From positions 248,001-312,000 of the forward strand of contig JAHDVF020000236.1 of the NCBI GenBank assembly GCA_022606425.2: 64,000 bases of DNA, written 5' to 3'. The number at the start of each line of letters is the position of its first letter. Position 1 is the stretch's first letter. This document shows positions 1 to 11,262 of this stretch, piece after piece. The notes under the pieces are model-generated. The model did no database searches. It had not been told where the DNA came from and saw only the letters and a list, made by a program, of their open reading frames with translations. This stretch comes from Lepidostoma basale. Taxonomy: Eukaryota; Arthropoda; Insecta; Trichoptera; Lepidostomatidae. The translations under genes were made by a program, and so were the position numbers.

Positions 1-1030
1 CGTGGTGGTCGTAAGAAGGACGGAATGGGGAATGTTAAATAAAAAGATTTGATTAAAAAAAATGTTAATGCCGTTATGTTATATTAGAGTCAGTAAATAA
101 TGTTTAAATATATTTTATATTGTGGCAACCCCGATCAAACTAAATGAACATAAGTACTAAAATAATCTTAGATCGAATGAGGAACGTTTTCTAGCTGGTC
201 ACTGACACAGCGTTATAGAGTGTGAGATACAGATCCAGAGTGGGATGAAAAGGACTAGTGTTGAACTAGAAGAATCCAGAATTTTTCTATAAACAGAATA
301 AAAGTATTTTTTGGGGAAAAATTAATTGTAGTTGAGTTCTGAACACAACATTTCGCACGCTTAATAGTAAACTGACCGATTATGGTTTAGGTCATAATTG
401 AGTTAACATTGGACAGAGGCTTGTGTTAACGCTATCCATCGTTTCGCGATAAAATTAAGTCAAAATTCCGCCTATTGACCTCCATTACACTATCGGTCTT
501 TTTCATTCGTACGTGTTTTTCGACCGTTTTTGTTAAAACACTGACTCATGTCAGATTGAGCAAAACTCGCTTTTTTTTTTAGTTAAGCGCGTTTTCTATT
601 AAGCGTGCGATTTATATAATTATAAATAAAAACTCAACATTTGTTTCGTATAAGTCACCCAATTTGAAGTGTGGAATTTTAATAAATAAATTACACAAAA
701 AATTTTTTTTTTTCATACCACTTTCATTTGTTTTTTTAATCAGTTATTGTGAATAGTTTTTTTTGTTACCCTGCGAAGCCCGTCAGTAGTTTTAAAAATA
801 GAACAAGTTGATTTTAAAACCAAATATATAAGTGTTAAATTTATTTTTATAAACTCTACATCATAATTTGGCTTTAATCATTGATAAATATGATGATAAA
901 TATATTGTATCAATATTTTATTAATTCTCAAATTTATAATTTCTGGTGTTCAATATCACAGACCGCTTGTGTAGTACGTAGTAAACACCATTAGAGAAGA
1001 TAATAGCATATCCACGCATATGTTAGATAA
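1..1030. other. AT-rich DNA without recognised gene
   Basis: No ORF or known repeat with support was seen. The first ~50 bases are more GC-rich and could be the end of an element cut by the window edge; this is a guess. Poly(T) runs lie near 570 and 705. Confidence 0.5.
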
Positions 1031-1130
1031 TGTTTTAGACAGGCGAAACATGTCATTCGCGTAAAATATAATAAAACATCTAGAAAACGTACGTTTTCAT
1101 TCGCATTATATTCACATATTTGATATGGAG
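1030..1130 (+). repeat. Ribozyme-like module, family B (degenerate), with downstream body
   Basis: The segment contains GGCGAAACATGTC (from 1041) preceded by a GTTTTAGAC hairpin half. It is followed by a body (AAAATATAATAAAACATCTAG, then CGTACGTTTTCATTCG and an ATATGGAG end) that recurs at 26278, 49470, 60763 and 62740. The CUGANGA core is not preserved here. It belongs with the hammerhead-like set listed elsewhere. Confidence 0.5.
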
Positions 1131-1562
1131 TTTTACTTCCTTGTTCAAGAAACAATAAATACGTATATCCACGTATTCTGATCTTATGGTATTAGTAGAA
1201 TTAACTTTTTTTTTTGTTTCATGCATTATTTTATATAACAGAAATTTATTTACGTGTGTTATAGATGTGTTGATTTCAAATAAATCATTATTTTAATGTA
1301 TGGGAGAAGAGCGTTTGGAATAAATAGAGAATGTTGCCTGGAGCAATTGGGTTCATCTTATAACAAATTAAAATGTTTTCATTTTTATTTCTCATGCTGA
1401 TATTTTATTTTTAAAGATTTATAAAAATAAATCATACGGAATAAATATTTATTTGAGTATTTTGTTCAAATGGGTATGGATTAAATGTAGATAGAGAAAA
1501 TAATTCAATACATCGATGGTTTAGGATTCATAAACACACTTGGACTTGGATCTTCTGGGTTA

Positions 1563-1628
1563 CAGAGGTTCAGCTCCAATGGCTATTCCTCTTACGTCTG
1601 TAGGAAACATTGTTGGAATGTGATTTGG
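1563..1628 (+). repeat. Fragment shared with 42146-42214
   Basis: This stretch resembles 42146-42214 at both DNA and peptide level. One frame here reads SAPMAIPLTSVGNIVG, against STLTSVPLASVRNIIG at the other locus. The shared frame suggests a decayed coding piece of an unidentified element. It runs directly into an RTE-A' 3' end. Confidence 0.4.
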
Positions 1629-1631
1629 AAG

Positions 1632-1768
1632 AATCGACGTGCATGTATGACTCGTTGTATGAATGGCGGAAGAAGCTAGAGAGGTGAGTTAGGATAGAGT
1701 AGTGTGGCGGTCCATTCTCCCTGCCTATCCCTGCTGAGAAACGGCGCAATGGTTTGTTGTTGTTATCT
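1632..1768 (+). mobile_element. RTE-A' 3' end (5'-truncated LINE)
   Basis: The translation recalls the family C-terminus (RRACMTRCMN...VWRSIL) with substitutions and frame damage. It is followed by GTTTGTTGTTGTT, the (GTT)n tail of this subfamily. Only the last ~110 bases of the element are present, as expected from abortive target-primed reverse transcription. Related copies lie at 14818-14968 and 32338-32642. Confidence 0.8.
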
Positions 1769-2550
1769 ATATTTTGCGGTTTTAGTGCGCGAGGAGAGGA
1801 TTATTAAATAAATAAAAGTCCAAACATTTCTAGCATTCATAATAAAATATGGCAAGAAAATGACAATGTCTTTAAGTGAAATGTTAAGCGTCGTCGATGA
1901 TGAAGGTATAATAATATAATATATTTGAAACAAGCGAAGAAAAATAAGGTTAAAATCGATTAAATAGGGTTATAATTCCTAATCAAATAATTACACAGTG
2001 TTAACGCCTTACATTTACGAACAAATACAAAGTTGTCTATTTGAGAATAACGGTAAAGTATTGTTGAAAAATCTGGAATATTCTACATGGGGAATGTCAT
2101 TTTCGATGGGGTTTCTCCACGGGTCCTATTTTACTCTTCCACGCTTGGCCTGCTTTGTAAATATTATCCGACAAACTTCACCCGAAGAACAAATGCGTGA
2201 CCAAACCATCTCGGGACTCTAAGCTCTTATCTTATTTGTAAGACTTCTCTCATGCTTTCCTCACGAATTTCTCTCATACGTCATTTGTGATACGATCTAT
2301 TCACCACTTTCTTGGCGACAATTCATTGTTTATTGTACGCATATGAACGAGATTTTTATAATTGATAACCCTTTAATTTTAATTAATCCATGATAATTTT
2401 GTGTTGGTTCGGACACGAGGAGTGCATGGATGGAGAAATAATGGTGAAAATACACGTTAACGTGTTAAGCACTATATGTAATGCATCTAACTTCCTTATA
2501 GAGTTTTATTTTTGTAAAACGTTAATACATCGAACATAGTTTTTTTTAAA
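1769..2550. other. AT-rich DNA, nothing recognised
   Basis: A 74-codon frame at 1998-2222 opens on GTG and has no recognisable similarity, so it is treated as chance. No RNA gene or repeat boundary was identified. Confidence 0.4.
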
Positions 2551-2554
2551 CATT

Positions 2555-2680
2555 GTACACTACACCAACTTTATTAAAAAAAATATATATATAAAAAAAA
2601 AAAAAAAATTGGCTTCTGTGTCCGAAACATGTTTTATGTTTTTTGATTTAATTTTTTTTAATAAAGCTGGTATTGTGTAC
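2555..2680. repeat. Fold-back element with GAAACATGT core
   Basis: Arms at about 2555-2582 (starting GTACACTACACCAAC) and 2653-2680 are inverted copies. Between them lies TGTCCGAAACATGTTT and an A/T tract (2578-2610). The layout resembles the other hammerhead-like modules but the CUGANGA part is lost. A related AACATGTTTG piece occurs near 2790. Confidence 0.45.
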
Positions 2681-3525
2681 ATAAGTTAAAAAAATAAACA
2701 TATGTTCATTAAATCCGCAACACAAAATTATTGCGAATATAGAAGAAATGTTAGTCAAAACTAAAGATTCATGGGCGTCTGTATCCCGTAACATGTTTGT
2801 AATTTGATTTATTTTAATTTGTATTTAAAAATAAAATAATGTTAAATATAATTTTAAATCTGCAACACAAAGTAATGGTGGATATAGTAGAAATGTTAAT
2901 ATTTATTTTGCATTTTTTGCTATAAAAAAGTGTTATTAATTAAATAATAGAAAAAATGATGATACAAAAATAATAGCGGTCTTAAACTATTAAATAAGAA
3001 AATAAATTCATTCTAGATTATACCGGACTTAAACAAGGGGTATTATGTGTAATTTTGGTGGGAAGACAAAATGGTTTACAGCTAAACGAATCTTTTTGTA
3101 GGGACCACTGCCAGAGCAGGTATAAAATCACATGCAGGGTGAATTCTTTTCATGCTTTTTTTCTCTCCTCTAACACATGCATCATCCAGGTGAGATGACC
3201 GCATCTTTTGTTCTGCAGACATCTTTTATAATGTAGTTTTTTAACTCGACGCTTCAAGGAAGGCCCGACCATGCTCTACCATATATTAATAGCTGAGTTT
3301 CTCGGTTTAAGGCAGGCGACTTGCTTCAAAATATATTCTTACTCATAGACAGGTGTGCGCAGTTTACTATGTTAAACAAATATTTTTAATTTATTATGGA
3401 TGTAGACATATATGTTTGAGTGTTATTAAATAACTGCGCATCTATTTGAATTAAGAATTTAAAATTTTTGAAACACAAATTTTTATGAGTTTGTCTAGAT
3501 AGCTGTTCAGTTATTCTTATTGTTT
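2681..3525. other. AT-rich DNA, nothing recognised
   Basis: No long ORF, tRNA or recognised element was found in this interval. Confidence 0.4.
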
Positions 3526-3532
3526 GTAACAC

Positions 3533-3568
3533 CTGATGAGGCCAACATATGTTGGCGAAACAGCTGTC
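3533..3568 (+). ncRNA. Hammerhead-ribozyme-like motif A1 (core intact)
   Basis: The order is CTGATGA (3533-3539), one G, stem II GCCAAC/GTTGGC with an ATAT loop (3541-3556), GAAA (3557-3560), then CAGCTGTC. The core bases C3, U4, G5, A6, G8, A9, G12, A13, A14 and A15.1 are all present. ACAGCTGT is self-complementary, so stem III could form between two copies, with GUC as cleavage triplet. The extra base between A9 and stem II departs from textbook hammerheads. Known relatives sit in Penelope-like elements and retrozymes. Activity is untested. Confidence 0.6.
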
Positions 3569-3714
3569 ACGATAATCTTTTAAAAATAATAAATAAATTG
3601 TGATACGTATAATAACAGTGTTTTAATCGTTTAATATTGCTGAAATATCCTACGATTATTCCTAATTTATTAAATAAATTTGTATAAAAAATTAATAGAC
3701 TTTATTATATTTCA

Positions 3715-3890
3715 CTTTATTGTAGGTTAAGGCGTGGACACTGTGAATTCCATTGTAATTACCTTGGAATTAAATAAACGGCTCCGTTTTTTATTTCACA
3801 TCTATATAATAAATATTTTTATAAAATTAAAATATTTAAAACATGACAAGTTTCGGAGGCGACCTCCATTCTCAAGTGTAAATATGTGAA
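3715..3890 (-). repeat. Ribozyme-like module, family D, with element edge
   Basis: On the minus strand a GGAGG-TCG-CCTCC hairpin is followed by GAAACTTGTC (plus 3845-3885). Upstream on the plus strand is the recurring edge sequence GTGGACACTGTGAATTCCA, seen in similar form at 18798, 44450, 51405 and 60688. The CUGANGA core is scrambled here. Confidence 0.45.
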
Positions 3891-4640
3891 TTTATTAATT
3901 GATCATTTACCAAATATGTATATGGTTTTAATACCTCCCTGGGGTAAGCCGTTTTAGGGAAGCAATTTTCGCACTCTATGTAATATTAATATATTGTATG
4001 ATTGATTTTGTAAATTCTAAGTTTATTATATTTTGTTTGCCTGTGGTAATGTAAATGGAAAGACCTATCAGGCAATTGTATTGCTAAAGATTTACATTTG
4101 AAATTGACGATTTCATTTCGAACGACATGATTTTGAAATATTCTGCATACTTAACATCGGACCAATTTATCTTTTGATCATTGTACGATGTGTAGTAAAT
4201 ATTTTTATTCTTATTTAATAATTTGTTTATTTATAAAACCAATATTTTACACGGTAAATAAAGCTATAGACAATATCTTGATTTTAAATCAAAATCTCAA
4301 CTATATACGTGAACATTATTATTTATAATGAAAGCCCATTTAAAAGCACGTATCTAAAGCAACGCAGCATCTCATCTTGATAAAGAATAAGATCATTTAG
4401 TAAACAAAGTTATGTACCTACTAAGAAGAACTCGAGTACTGGGAATTCACCCTTTGATAAAGATACAAAAAATGAGATAAGTTATTTTTGAATAGGTACC
4501 TACATGTATATTTTTTAATATGTTCACGTGACTCTGCATTTTATTATATAGTTACATAATAAAAAGTGCTTCTTCTTCTTCTTTCGCTCAGCCATTTCCC
4601 TTAATCTGGGGTCATTTCTTTTGGCAGATTCTCAAACTTA
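3891..4640. other. AT-rich DNA, nothing recognised
   Basis: No ORF or repeat with support was seen. The right end (from ~4570) is a CTTCTTCTTCTT tract running into an RTE-A fragment, so a (GAA)n-tailed element on the minus strand may end there. Confidence 0.4.
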
Positions 4641-4644
4641 TTTT

Positions 4645-5315
4645 TCACGTTGGTCCACAATGGTGAAAAATTAGAGCAAGTTACCGAATTTGTCTACCTG
4701 GGAAGCATGTTTACAAGATATGGAAAAATGGAGAAAGATATCGGAAGAAGGGTTGGAACCGGAAACAAAATAAATGGTGCACTCAAAGTCATTACCGCAA
4801 ATAGAAATATATCGACTGAAGCAAAGATGGCAGTGCACAATGGAGTTTTAGTGCCGACCCTTATGCATGGAAATGAAGCTTGGAGTTGGCAGAAGAAGGA
4901 TGAAAGTAGGATCAATGCCGTAGAAATGAGGTCACTAAGAAGGATGTGCAGAAAAGCAATGTATGATAGAATTTCTAATGATGAAGTAAGAAAGGAATGT
5001 AAAGCGGATGAATGGGTGATAAATAAAATCAAGAAAGGGTCAATAAGATGGTTTGGACATATGGAACGAATGGATGAGGGAAGAATGGTTAAAAAGATAT
5101 ATATAAGTAGTGTGGATGGAAAAAGACGTGGCATGACCAAATTAATTAATTACTGAAAGGCGGCCATGTTCGAAGTAGGAACAATGGCCGAGTGTGAATG
5201 TCACGATGTGTGAATGTAGAAGAAGCACGAGAGTTATGTCAGGATAGAATAATGTGGCGATCCATCCTCTCTGCCTACCCCTCCAGGGGAACGGCATGAT
5301 GGTTAGTTAGTTAGT
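4645..5315 (+). pseudogene. RTE-A LINE, C-terminal part of reverse transcriptase ORF plus 3' tail
   Basis: This 5'-truncated copy is open for ~168 codons (4650-5156). It carries the family's post-RT region in order: VYLGSMFT, INGALKV, VLVPTLMHGNEAW, MRSLRRMC and RWFGHMERMDE. A deletion near 5125 shifts the frame before the HDQINQ segment, which continues out of frame to 5290. The DNA then ends in the family tail GATGGTTAGTTAGTTAG. Homologues are usually annotated as endonuclease-reverse transcriptase of RTE type. No endonuclease or YADD motif remains, so the copy is dead. Confidence 0.85.
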
Positions 5316-5811
5316 CCACAATGTTGCAATTGGGCGGCCTCAACCTCATGGTTTTATGGGAATATTGAGGGCACAAGAACATCATTGTCATTTATGTTAT
5401 GCAAAATTCTTGATTTAGACAAAATATTTTTTTTTTTTTAAGTAACAAAGCAATCATTTGTCCGTAGTGTTACTAGGGATTTAAATATTTTTAAGGAAAT
5501 AATATTTCTTGTGATCTAGCCCCCTCTTTTAAATGTTTTAACAGCTGGGACAACATGCTGCAAAGAACATTCGAGTATAATATTCCTACAGTGGTTGATG
5601 AACGATAACCGTTACTCAATCATTATGTACCAAATAGCTGACTCCTTGGAGATAGACGCGTTCTTCTGTTCTCAAAAAGATTATTCTCAGTTAACTCCGT
5701 GATACTTAAAGTTACATGCTTTTAATGCACACAAATTGAAACATTCGATATAGACATTTCAAAATGGGGAGAATTAAAAAAAACGTCCCTATAGTTTTTC
5801 ATTCAACATAA
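5316..5811. other. AT-rich DNA, nothing recognised
   Basis: The interval has a poly(T) run near 5427. No coding or RNA feature was recognised. Confidence 0.4.
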
Positions 5812-6045
5812 ATAACCAACCATCACGCCGTCTATTCGAAGAAGCAGGCAGAAATAATGGACTGCCACACTGTTAATTCTTATACCTATTGATTCCTCAA
5901 CATCCATACACCATGTTATGCAAGCACGTCAATTTTTCCGACTGTTCTCGTCTTTTCCCGATTTATTTGATCCATTTATATCGTTAACATACTCGTAAAC
6001 TTTATTTCTATGTCTATCCGATCATAAACCCTTTCATTCGTTTTT
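5812..6045 (-). mobile_element. RTE-A 3' end, decayed
   Basis: On the plus strand it reads AACCAACCATCACGCCGTC, then GGCAGAAATAATGGACTGCC, the reverse complement of the RTE-A 3' end. Homology fades toward 6045. Both ends of the coding part are heavily mutated. Confidence 0.75.
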
Positions 6046-7265
6046 TTTATATTTGCATTTGATACTCTATCAAATGCAAATTTACCACGCATTCAATTCA
6101 ACAACATACATAATATAAATTAATATAGTAGTAAAAATCACTGTCAATCTATGGGTGACTCCAAAAATCAGTTACTTGTTGACAATATAAAGTTATAAAA
6201 TTATAAATTTGATTCTCGTCTGACCCTTAGATATGGTAAGATTTCAAAACTAAAATCGCCTATTTTTTCTCATGTGTAGTTTTTGTAAAAATTATGAGTT
6301 ATTTATATAACTAATTGATTACGAAAAAAAGTATAGGATTCATAATATATAAACGTTTCAATAAAAACAAGCAAATCTTGTGAATACAATTTTGTTTTAT
6401 TTCTGAAATCAAGTTAATTAATGAATACATAATTTTTCTATATTTCTGATGTGTTATCAAACATTTCTCCCCTAACATTAGAACTTACATTACAAGTGGG
6501 TAATATGAAACGAAAAAAGTGATAATAATGTAAATTGATTTTGTAAAATTATTGTTAAAAAATTAAATAAATAAAAAGATTTAATTTATTTTTCAACAAC
6601 CTTCATTTAGTAAAAAAAATATTAAAAGCTTTTTATATTTTTTAATTACAATTAGAACATTTAAAGCATAAGTTTAAAAAAATATGTTAATTGGAATTGA
6701 TTGCACCGAGTTAAGATGGTATCACTAAATTAGGCACATCACGCAGTTAACAGAGATTACCATGTTGTCCAAAGGGACAGAAAATTGATAAAACGTAAAT
6801 CGTGTCAGTAAATATTGGTATTTCCAGTTTACAAACATTTCCAGGCGGGTCCGGGTATGTAGGCAAGACGCTGAGATATGAGAATGTGAGTCTCTTATCT
6901 CGGGCATGTACAACGGTTTGATATTATTATGTATATCTATCGATATGTGAATTAAACAAATAAACATAGACTTTGTTTATTTTTTAACTTAAGGCCGATT
7001 TTACACGACATGGTACGAATGTCCTATAATAATTTTATACGATATACGAAAGTTATTCTGAAAAATTGTTTAATGTTAATGATTTTATTTTATTTTATTT
7101 TATTTATTTTATATAAAAATACATAACAAATCATGTATTTCCCATGAGTTATAAAAACTCATTTTGGGCCTTAATATAATTACAATGATTACAATAAAAC
7201 ATATTCATGACAGAGACACAACGATTACAAACACAAAAAGACTAATAAATACCATTTTCCACAAA
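6046..7265. other. AT-rich DNA, nothing recognised
   Basis: TTTTA repeats occur near 7085-7110. An 80-codon frame (6725-6967, minus) shows no family features and is treated as chance. Confidence 0.4.
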
Positions 7266-7267
7266 CT

Positions 7268-7490
7268 GCCTGAGGTAATACAGCGCCCTGATTTCGTCTT
7301 CTCTCAACTTTGCCCATGATGATGAGCTTTTCAAGGTTGTCCTGATCTCTCCAATATGTGTCCAAAATATTTAAACAAAAATGTACTTATAGTACCTATT
7401 TTATTATTAAAATGCAAACGTCACGGCCGCCCCCGTTGACTGTCTTAACTCCCCATATTTTCCGCTGGATTCGCTACCGCCGAAAACTGT
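7268..7490 (-). mobile_element. RTE-F 3' fragment, left arm of an inverted pair
   Basis: This is the reverse complement of 8082-8312 at high identity. The minus strand reads DNLEKLIIMGKVERR, a segment of an RTE-like C-terminus. It lacks a ~21-bp stretch present in the other arm (after AGAAGACGA) and carries a G/C-rich end (GGGGGCGGCCGTGACG). The two arms are ~590 bp apart and face each other. Confidence 0.7.
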
Positions 7491-8049
7491 ACGCCGTTTT
7501 ACAAATATTCTCATTATTACCTTTTTTATGCAATACTATGCCCAATTCTTTTTAGTAAAATGGTTATTTTTCATGGAAAAGGAATATAATGAATAAACCT
7601 CTCTATGCCAGAAGATCTATGATCTTAGACGGCATAAAATATACAATAATTTTATTATTATTAATATTTAAAATAAAACAGAAATAAAAACACTGCACTT
7701 TGTTTTTCACCACTATGCGGTTATTTTAATTGCCGACTAGTTTCGCTTGTACCCAAGCTTCCTCATGGCAGATGACAGAGGCGGGGACAGATTCTTTTCT
7801 CCTGAATTATTCAAGATTCAGATTGGACCAGATATTATAAAACTGACGAAACGTGTGATCAACTGATCATACAATGGCAAGTAGGTAGAGTACTCTTGTT
7901 AATTGTGAATAATGCATAAACATATACTCGTTCCTGGACAATAACTCATTAATTCGTGGACACTTTGATCAGCCCGCCTACACACGTTCAATATTTGAAT
8001 TACGAAAACAACATTTGTGAACTAAAAGTGCAATGGCGTACACCATAGG
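7491..8049. other. Spacer between RTE-F inverted arms
   Basis: No coding feature was recognised. The stretch is AT-rich with short A/T tracts around 7650. Confidence 0.4.
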
Positions 8050-8418
8050 TTCTCAATGGGGGCGGTAGAGCCCCCCCAGTTTTCGGCGGTAGTGAATCCA
8101 GAGGACAATAGGGGGAGTTAAGATAGTCAAGGGGGGCGGCCGTGACGTTTGCATTTTAATAATAAAATAGGTACTATAAGTACATTTTTGTTTAAATATT
8201 TTGGACACATATTGGAGAGATCTGGACAACCTTGAAAAGCCCATCATCATGGGCAAAGTTGAGAGAAGACGACCACCGAGCCGCTGGTCCGATCAAATCA
8301 GGGCGTTGACAAGTTTTCTCATTAGCTGCAGCCTGGAGACAGACTCACGGGTGCCATTGTCAATGGTTTACAGGATGGACACGACCCTTAATCATGAGGA
8401 ATATGACTGAGAAGAAGA
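8050..8418 (+). mobile_element. RTE-F 3' end with hAT-like G/C-rich head, right arm of inverted pair
   Basis: From ~8195 the plus strand encodes DNLEKPIIMGKVERRRPPSR WSDQIRAL and ends TTLNHEEYD* at 8410, followed by GAGAAGAAG. This is the C-terminus and tail of an RTE-like LINE. The preceding part (AGGTTCTCAATGGGGGCGG) resembles the TTCCCAA-type edges at 47925 and 48968, which suggest a hAT-type non-autonomous element. The combined unit was duplicated as a whole, because the other arm contains the same junction. Confidence 0.65.
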
Positions 8419-9650
8419 TAGAAGGTACTATAAAATACTATTTTCGTAAATAAACAATTAAAGAAACCATTTAAATATTCACATTTCTGATACATAAGAT
8501 ATATTTTTAATTTTAACGTAATAGTGAATTTCAACTTGATTTCTATATAAATAAAAGCCAAAGTGTGTTATTGTGAAGACCATTTACTCGGTTAATAGTT
8601 TTCGTAGTACATAAATATGAATGAATATATAAATATATTTTAATATTTGATGTAATTGTTATGGAAGAGAGGACGTTGGGCCAGAAATGGTTGGAAATCT
8701 ATGGTTTATATGATTATAACGAAGTTTAAATTTTTTCGTATTAAACAGTTTTAACATATTGATCTTAAAGTGGAATGGTGAATTATACAAGAAGACAATT
8801 AATTGAATCAATATGAGTAACGCTATATTTTATTCCTGGTTTCTTTATTATATTACTTTATAAAATCAAATTTTTATAGTTAGCAATCTTTAACTCTAAA
8901 TAATGTGTTATCCTTGTGTACTTGATGAATAAATAATAAATCAAAACACAAATTGTAAATGTGTAATCAGGTTACAAAACTCATTTTATTAAAATCGTTA
9001 TTTAGATATTATTAAAAAAATATATTTTTAAAACACAAAAGTTCGCGTTTCATTGTAATTATTTCGTGTAAAAATTGTAACATTTTAAAATTATTAAAAA
9101 TATGAAATTACACAACTCATTTTTGATTCATTGCTATGTTTTTCGAAAAATGTGTGTTTCCACAATAAATCTGGATTCGGAAAGCAACGAAGTAAACTAC
9201 GCATTATCAAATGACTCACGTGTACATATCGTAGTAAAACGTGAAATCGTGAGAAATAAAATATTATCGTATAAACGAGCTATGAAAATCCACAACGAGA
9301 AAGTTTCAAGAGTCTTGTTATCGGCAAGACGTATTTATTTATCAAGCGATAAAATCACCTTTATTAAAACCCCAAGGATTTAAGGTCAAAGAGAGCAAAG
9401 AATTTCTGCATTTGTAGAAAAAATATATTATTGCCATGTTTGTATATAAATTTCCGATGTTTACTTAAATACATATTTGTAATTGGTACTCATTTAAAGA
9501 TTACTAATATTGACTGACAATATTTGAGCAAAACGCATCGAACTAAAAATACATATTTTAGGTGTTACCTTTTGAAAAAGTAAATTTGTATGTATGCGAA
9601 TACGGTAAATTAATTTTTTCCTCTTTCTAAAAGTAACTTACCATTTCGTC
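8419..9650. other. AT-rich DNA; one ATG-initiated 93-codon frame of unknown meaning
   Basis: The frame at 9102-9383 (plus) starts with ATG and is basic and serine-rich, but has no recognised domain, no flanking splice pattern that convinces, and average AT content. It is most likely chance. Nothing else was recognised. Confidence 0.3.
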
Positions 9651-9651
9651 T

Positions 9652-10055
9652 TTTCTCCGGGGGGGGGGGTAGGCAGAGGGAATAAACCGCCAATCTGTTC
9701 TCGCGCTCTTCGACACTCACACCCCGTATAGGCACGCTCGTCGATCATTCCGACTTTAAACATGCCCGCCTTTTAGAAATTGATTGATTTGATCATAGGA
9801 TGTCTTCCTCGGCCTTCCTCGACTTTCTTTTCCATAAACACAACTCGTATATATCTTTTAAACCATTCTTCCCTCACAACTTCGTTGTCCAGATAGACTC
9901 TTTTAAAAATAATTCTTTTTCAATTCACATTATTTGTATACGAGTATGTATATATACATTATATTTTTGAGCATTTTCCCCTCATCCATTAGTTCCGTTT
10001 GTCCTAACCATCTTACTAACTCTTTCTTGATTTTATTAAGGACGCATTCTTTTCA
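9652..10055 (-). mobile_element. RTE-A 3' end, decayed
   Basis: The plus strand reads GGGGTAGGCAGAGGGAATAA (9661 onward; 11 G in a row at 9659-9669), then the reverse complement of the family C-terminus up to ~10055 (HERM-type region TCCGTTTGTCCTAACCATC). There is a gap around 9905-9955. The (GTTA)n tail is missing. Confidence 0.75.
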
Positions 10056-11164
10056 AGAACTGCAAAATTTGTCACAGATGAAAACCCTAGCAGCAAGAGA
10101 TTACCAGGAAGGCCGCCGAAGAGATGGAGGGATGAAGAAGAAGCAATATTTTCTTTCTTCTTCGTATGGTATTGTATCATACATTTTTTTTCGTATATTT
10201 ATTTACAATTAAAAAGTATTTATGTCTGCGAAATTGTAATCTTGAAAATATTATGATAATAAATTATTTAATTAACGACATTTTAAGCTATATCGTTTTA
10301 TGATTAATTGCTTAAATTTAGCTTTAGTAAATCATTAAAATTATCTAGATGTAATTATAATGAAGGGTTTTTTACAATAATTTAATATCCCATCAATAGA
10401 ATGTAGATGCCAATCTAAATGAAATCCTATTTCTTATTACTTAAATAACATTTGGTATGTAGAGTAATTTAAAGTAATTATTTAAAACGAAATAACGCTG
10501 GTGGGTTGGCAATGACTAACTAAAAGACTCCTCTAAATCGCTGCTTGGTGCTTGATAGCTTGCTTAATAAAACATTAATTTCAAAAGATGACTCGTCATA
10601 TCAGCGCGGTTTGAAATTGAGTAGATCTATGGAATACCGGGTGTTCGGATGTTTTCTTAATACCTTAACTATAATAATAAAATATCGTTTTTATTTAAAA
10701 GTATTGCGGCAATTCAAATGATGTAATAGAGCACTAAATCGAATTAGTCGGAGAAAAATATGATACGAAAAATAAGACTTTGGAAAAATCTACTTACATT
10801 ACAGGTTATATGAATATGGATATGATTAGATCTGAGTGCGATCCACGCTTATTGCTTAATATTGAGAATATTTGGTTTGATAGTCACAGTTTCCGGCATT
10901 AAGTATACATATCGGAGATAAGAAAGATAATTTATCTTCTTAAAAGTAGACATCTTTATTCTAGGCAGCTCGAATTCATTCAAGTGTCATCCAGGATTCG
11001 AAGTGATTTCTATTCATGGTGACGACCTGAGGAATGAAATCAAAATGGTATCCCATTGCCTTCTCCGGAGGATTTTCTATAGGGGGTGTCTTCCTTTAAC
11101 GGGTGAATCCGGATCTTTAGGTTTGTAGAGCGTCATCTATGTCGCAAAATAAATTAACCATTGT
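10056..11164. other. AT-rich DNA, nothing firmly recognised
   Basis: A GAAGAAGAAG patch near 10130 follows GGCCGCCGAAGAGATGGAGG (10101). The latter looks like the GRPPKRWRD motif shared by RTE C-termini, so a small decayed RTE tail (10085-10165, plus) is possible. Confidence 0.35.
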
Positions 11165-11262
11165 ATGAATGAGAGAGACGACTCTTTATAAAGCGGAAGT
11201 TAGCCGATTATGGCAGAGTCTCTTTCTTATGCCCGAAGTGTTTTACTTACCTCCCGGTACTG
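11165..11262. repeat. MITE-like fragment related to 33843-34010
   Basis: It shares TTAGCCGATTATGGCAGA and GTCTCTTTCTTA with the copy at 33843-34010, and keeps GAGAGAGACGA on the left. Short inverted edges suggest a DNA-transposon derivative. Confidence 0.5.

Noticed and set aside
4694..5140. 148-codon minus frame opposite the RTE-A copy
   Set aside because: Shadow of the real plus-strand LINE frame; the peptide is hydrophobic and has no homology pattern.
9102..9383. ATG-initiated frame of 93 codons
   Set aside because: No domain, no second copy, no splice or promoter context; length is within chance for this much AT-rich DNA.
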